From Butyrivibrio sp. UBA3740 (GTDB taxonomy: Bacteria > Bacillota > Clostridia > Lachnospirales > Lachnospiraceae): 6,049 bases of DNA. The stretch covers positions 1 to 6,049 of the forward strand of contig DFGW01000218.1 of the NCBI GenBank assembly GCA_002372465.1, given 5' to 3'. How positions within the stretch are numbered: position 1 is the first letter of the stretch; every line of letters begins with the position of its first letter. The translations under genes and the position numbers were made by a program. The notes beneath the pieces are model-generated. The model was not told the origin of the DNA, ran no database searches, and worked only from the letters and a program-made list of their open reading frames with translations. Shown piece by piece: positions 5,802 through 6,049 of this stretch.

Positions 5802-6049
5802 GCCTCGTCCCTCCCTTCATAATGTATAACTCCCTGGGGCAGGACGCGCTTCATCACATGTTCAAAATCAGCCAGGTCTATAGGCTTAGCAATAAAGCCA
5901 TCAAATCCTTCTCTTATGAACATTTCTCTTGAGCCACTGAGGGCATTCGCCGTAAGCGCGATCATCACAGGATTGCGCTGGGTTCTGGCAGCAATCCTCT
6001 TTATGATCCTCATGGCATCTACACCATCCATCTCCGGCATCATATGATC
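5798..6049 (-). CDS. Receiver-domain protein, C-terminal part (probably a hybrid histidine kinase; cut by right edge)
   Basis: Only the last 83 residues are visible; the frame is open to the window edge. They read from DHMMPEMDGVDAM, where the first Asp, at the very edge (6047-6049), is the expected phospho-acceptor. LTAN with the conserved Thr and FIAKPID with the conserved Lys follow, so this is the second half of a CheY-type receiver. About 20 residues follow the receiver's last helix and no output domain is present. A receiver at the C-terminus with MMPEMDG and GFDGFIAKPID motifs is typical of hybrid kinases of this bacterial group, but a stand-alone receiver cannot be excluded. The TGA stop overlaps the next gene's ATG by four bases, so it is the upstream partner of the DegV-containing kinase. 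The apparent ATG at 6041-6043 is an internal Met, not a start. Confidence 0.88.
   Translation of the reverse strand, partial: DHMMPEMDGVDAMRIIKRIAARTQRNPVMIALTANALSGSREMFIREGFDGFIAKPIDLADFEHVMKRVLPQGVIHYEGRDEA
5809..5817 (-). promoter_or_regulatory. Ribosome binding site of the kinase, inside the upstream gene
   Basis: The minus strand reads AAGGGAGGG seven bases before the kinase ATG (5799-5801). It lies in the last codons of the upstream receiver protein, so it allows re-initiation as well as fresh loading. Confidence 0.7.

Noticed and set aside
5798..6043. A stand-alone 81-residue protein starting at the ATG at 6041-6043
   Set aside because: That Met is part of the receiver motif MMPEMDG, and the frame stays open upstream through His and the phospho-acceptor Asp to the window edge.
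1..6049. CRISPR array, tRNA or rRNA gene, insertion sequence, or phage-type gene
   Set aside because: No regularly spaced repeats, cloverleaf-like segment, transposase motif or terminal inverted repeats were seen by eye on either strand.

Overview
The window looks like chromosomal DNA of a low-to-mid GC Firmicute. The large clostridial-type PurL, the style of the LysR and TetR proteins, the strong GGAGG-type ribosome binding sites and the sensor-kinase architecture fit a member of the Lachnospiraceae (Butyrivibrio-like). That placement is inferred from protein style, not from a marker gene.

Left part, minus strand: the first 97 codons of purL (purine biosynthesis) run off the left edge. Upstream of it lies a probable two-gene operon. 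A small DUF6508-like protein of unknown function (1006-1482) is followed 42 bases later by a TetR-family repressor with a TTG start (367-963), and a 13-bp-stem intrinsic terminator closes the operon. Positions 1483-1680 are a divergent promoter region. An extended -10 promoter (TGCTATAAT on the minus strand) drives the small-protein/TetR operon, and TTGCAT-N17-TAAAAT drives a LysR-family regulator on the plus strand (1681-2574). Two AAGTACA direct repeats, 14 bases apart, sit beside the leftward -10 element.

Right part, minus strand: the main item is a 1059-residue membrane-bound hybrid histidine kinase (2622-5801). Its order is six membrane helices, coiled coil, HisKA, HATPase_c, receiver, a complete DegV (fatty-acid-binding, FakB-like) domain, an acidic Pro/Glu/Ser tether and a C-terminal Hpt domain. 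A ligand-binding DegV module inside a phosphorelay protein is the most unusual thing in the window. The gene overlaps by 4 bases (ATGA) the end of another gene whose visible part is a receiver domain (5798-6049, cut by the right edge), so two signalling proteins are probably co-translated and may share phosphoryl groups through the Hpt domain. LysR and the kinase converge on one shared hairpin terminator that begins inside the lysR stop codon.

A working model, which is inference: the kinase pair reports on membrane or fatty-acid status through a multi-step phosphorelay. No DNA-binding response regulator for it is visible here. The neighbouring LysR gene faces the kinase operon and need not belong to the same pathway.
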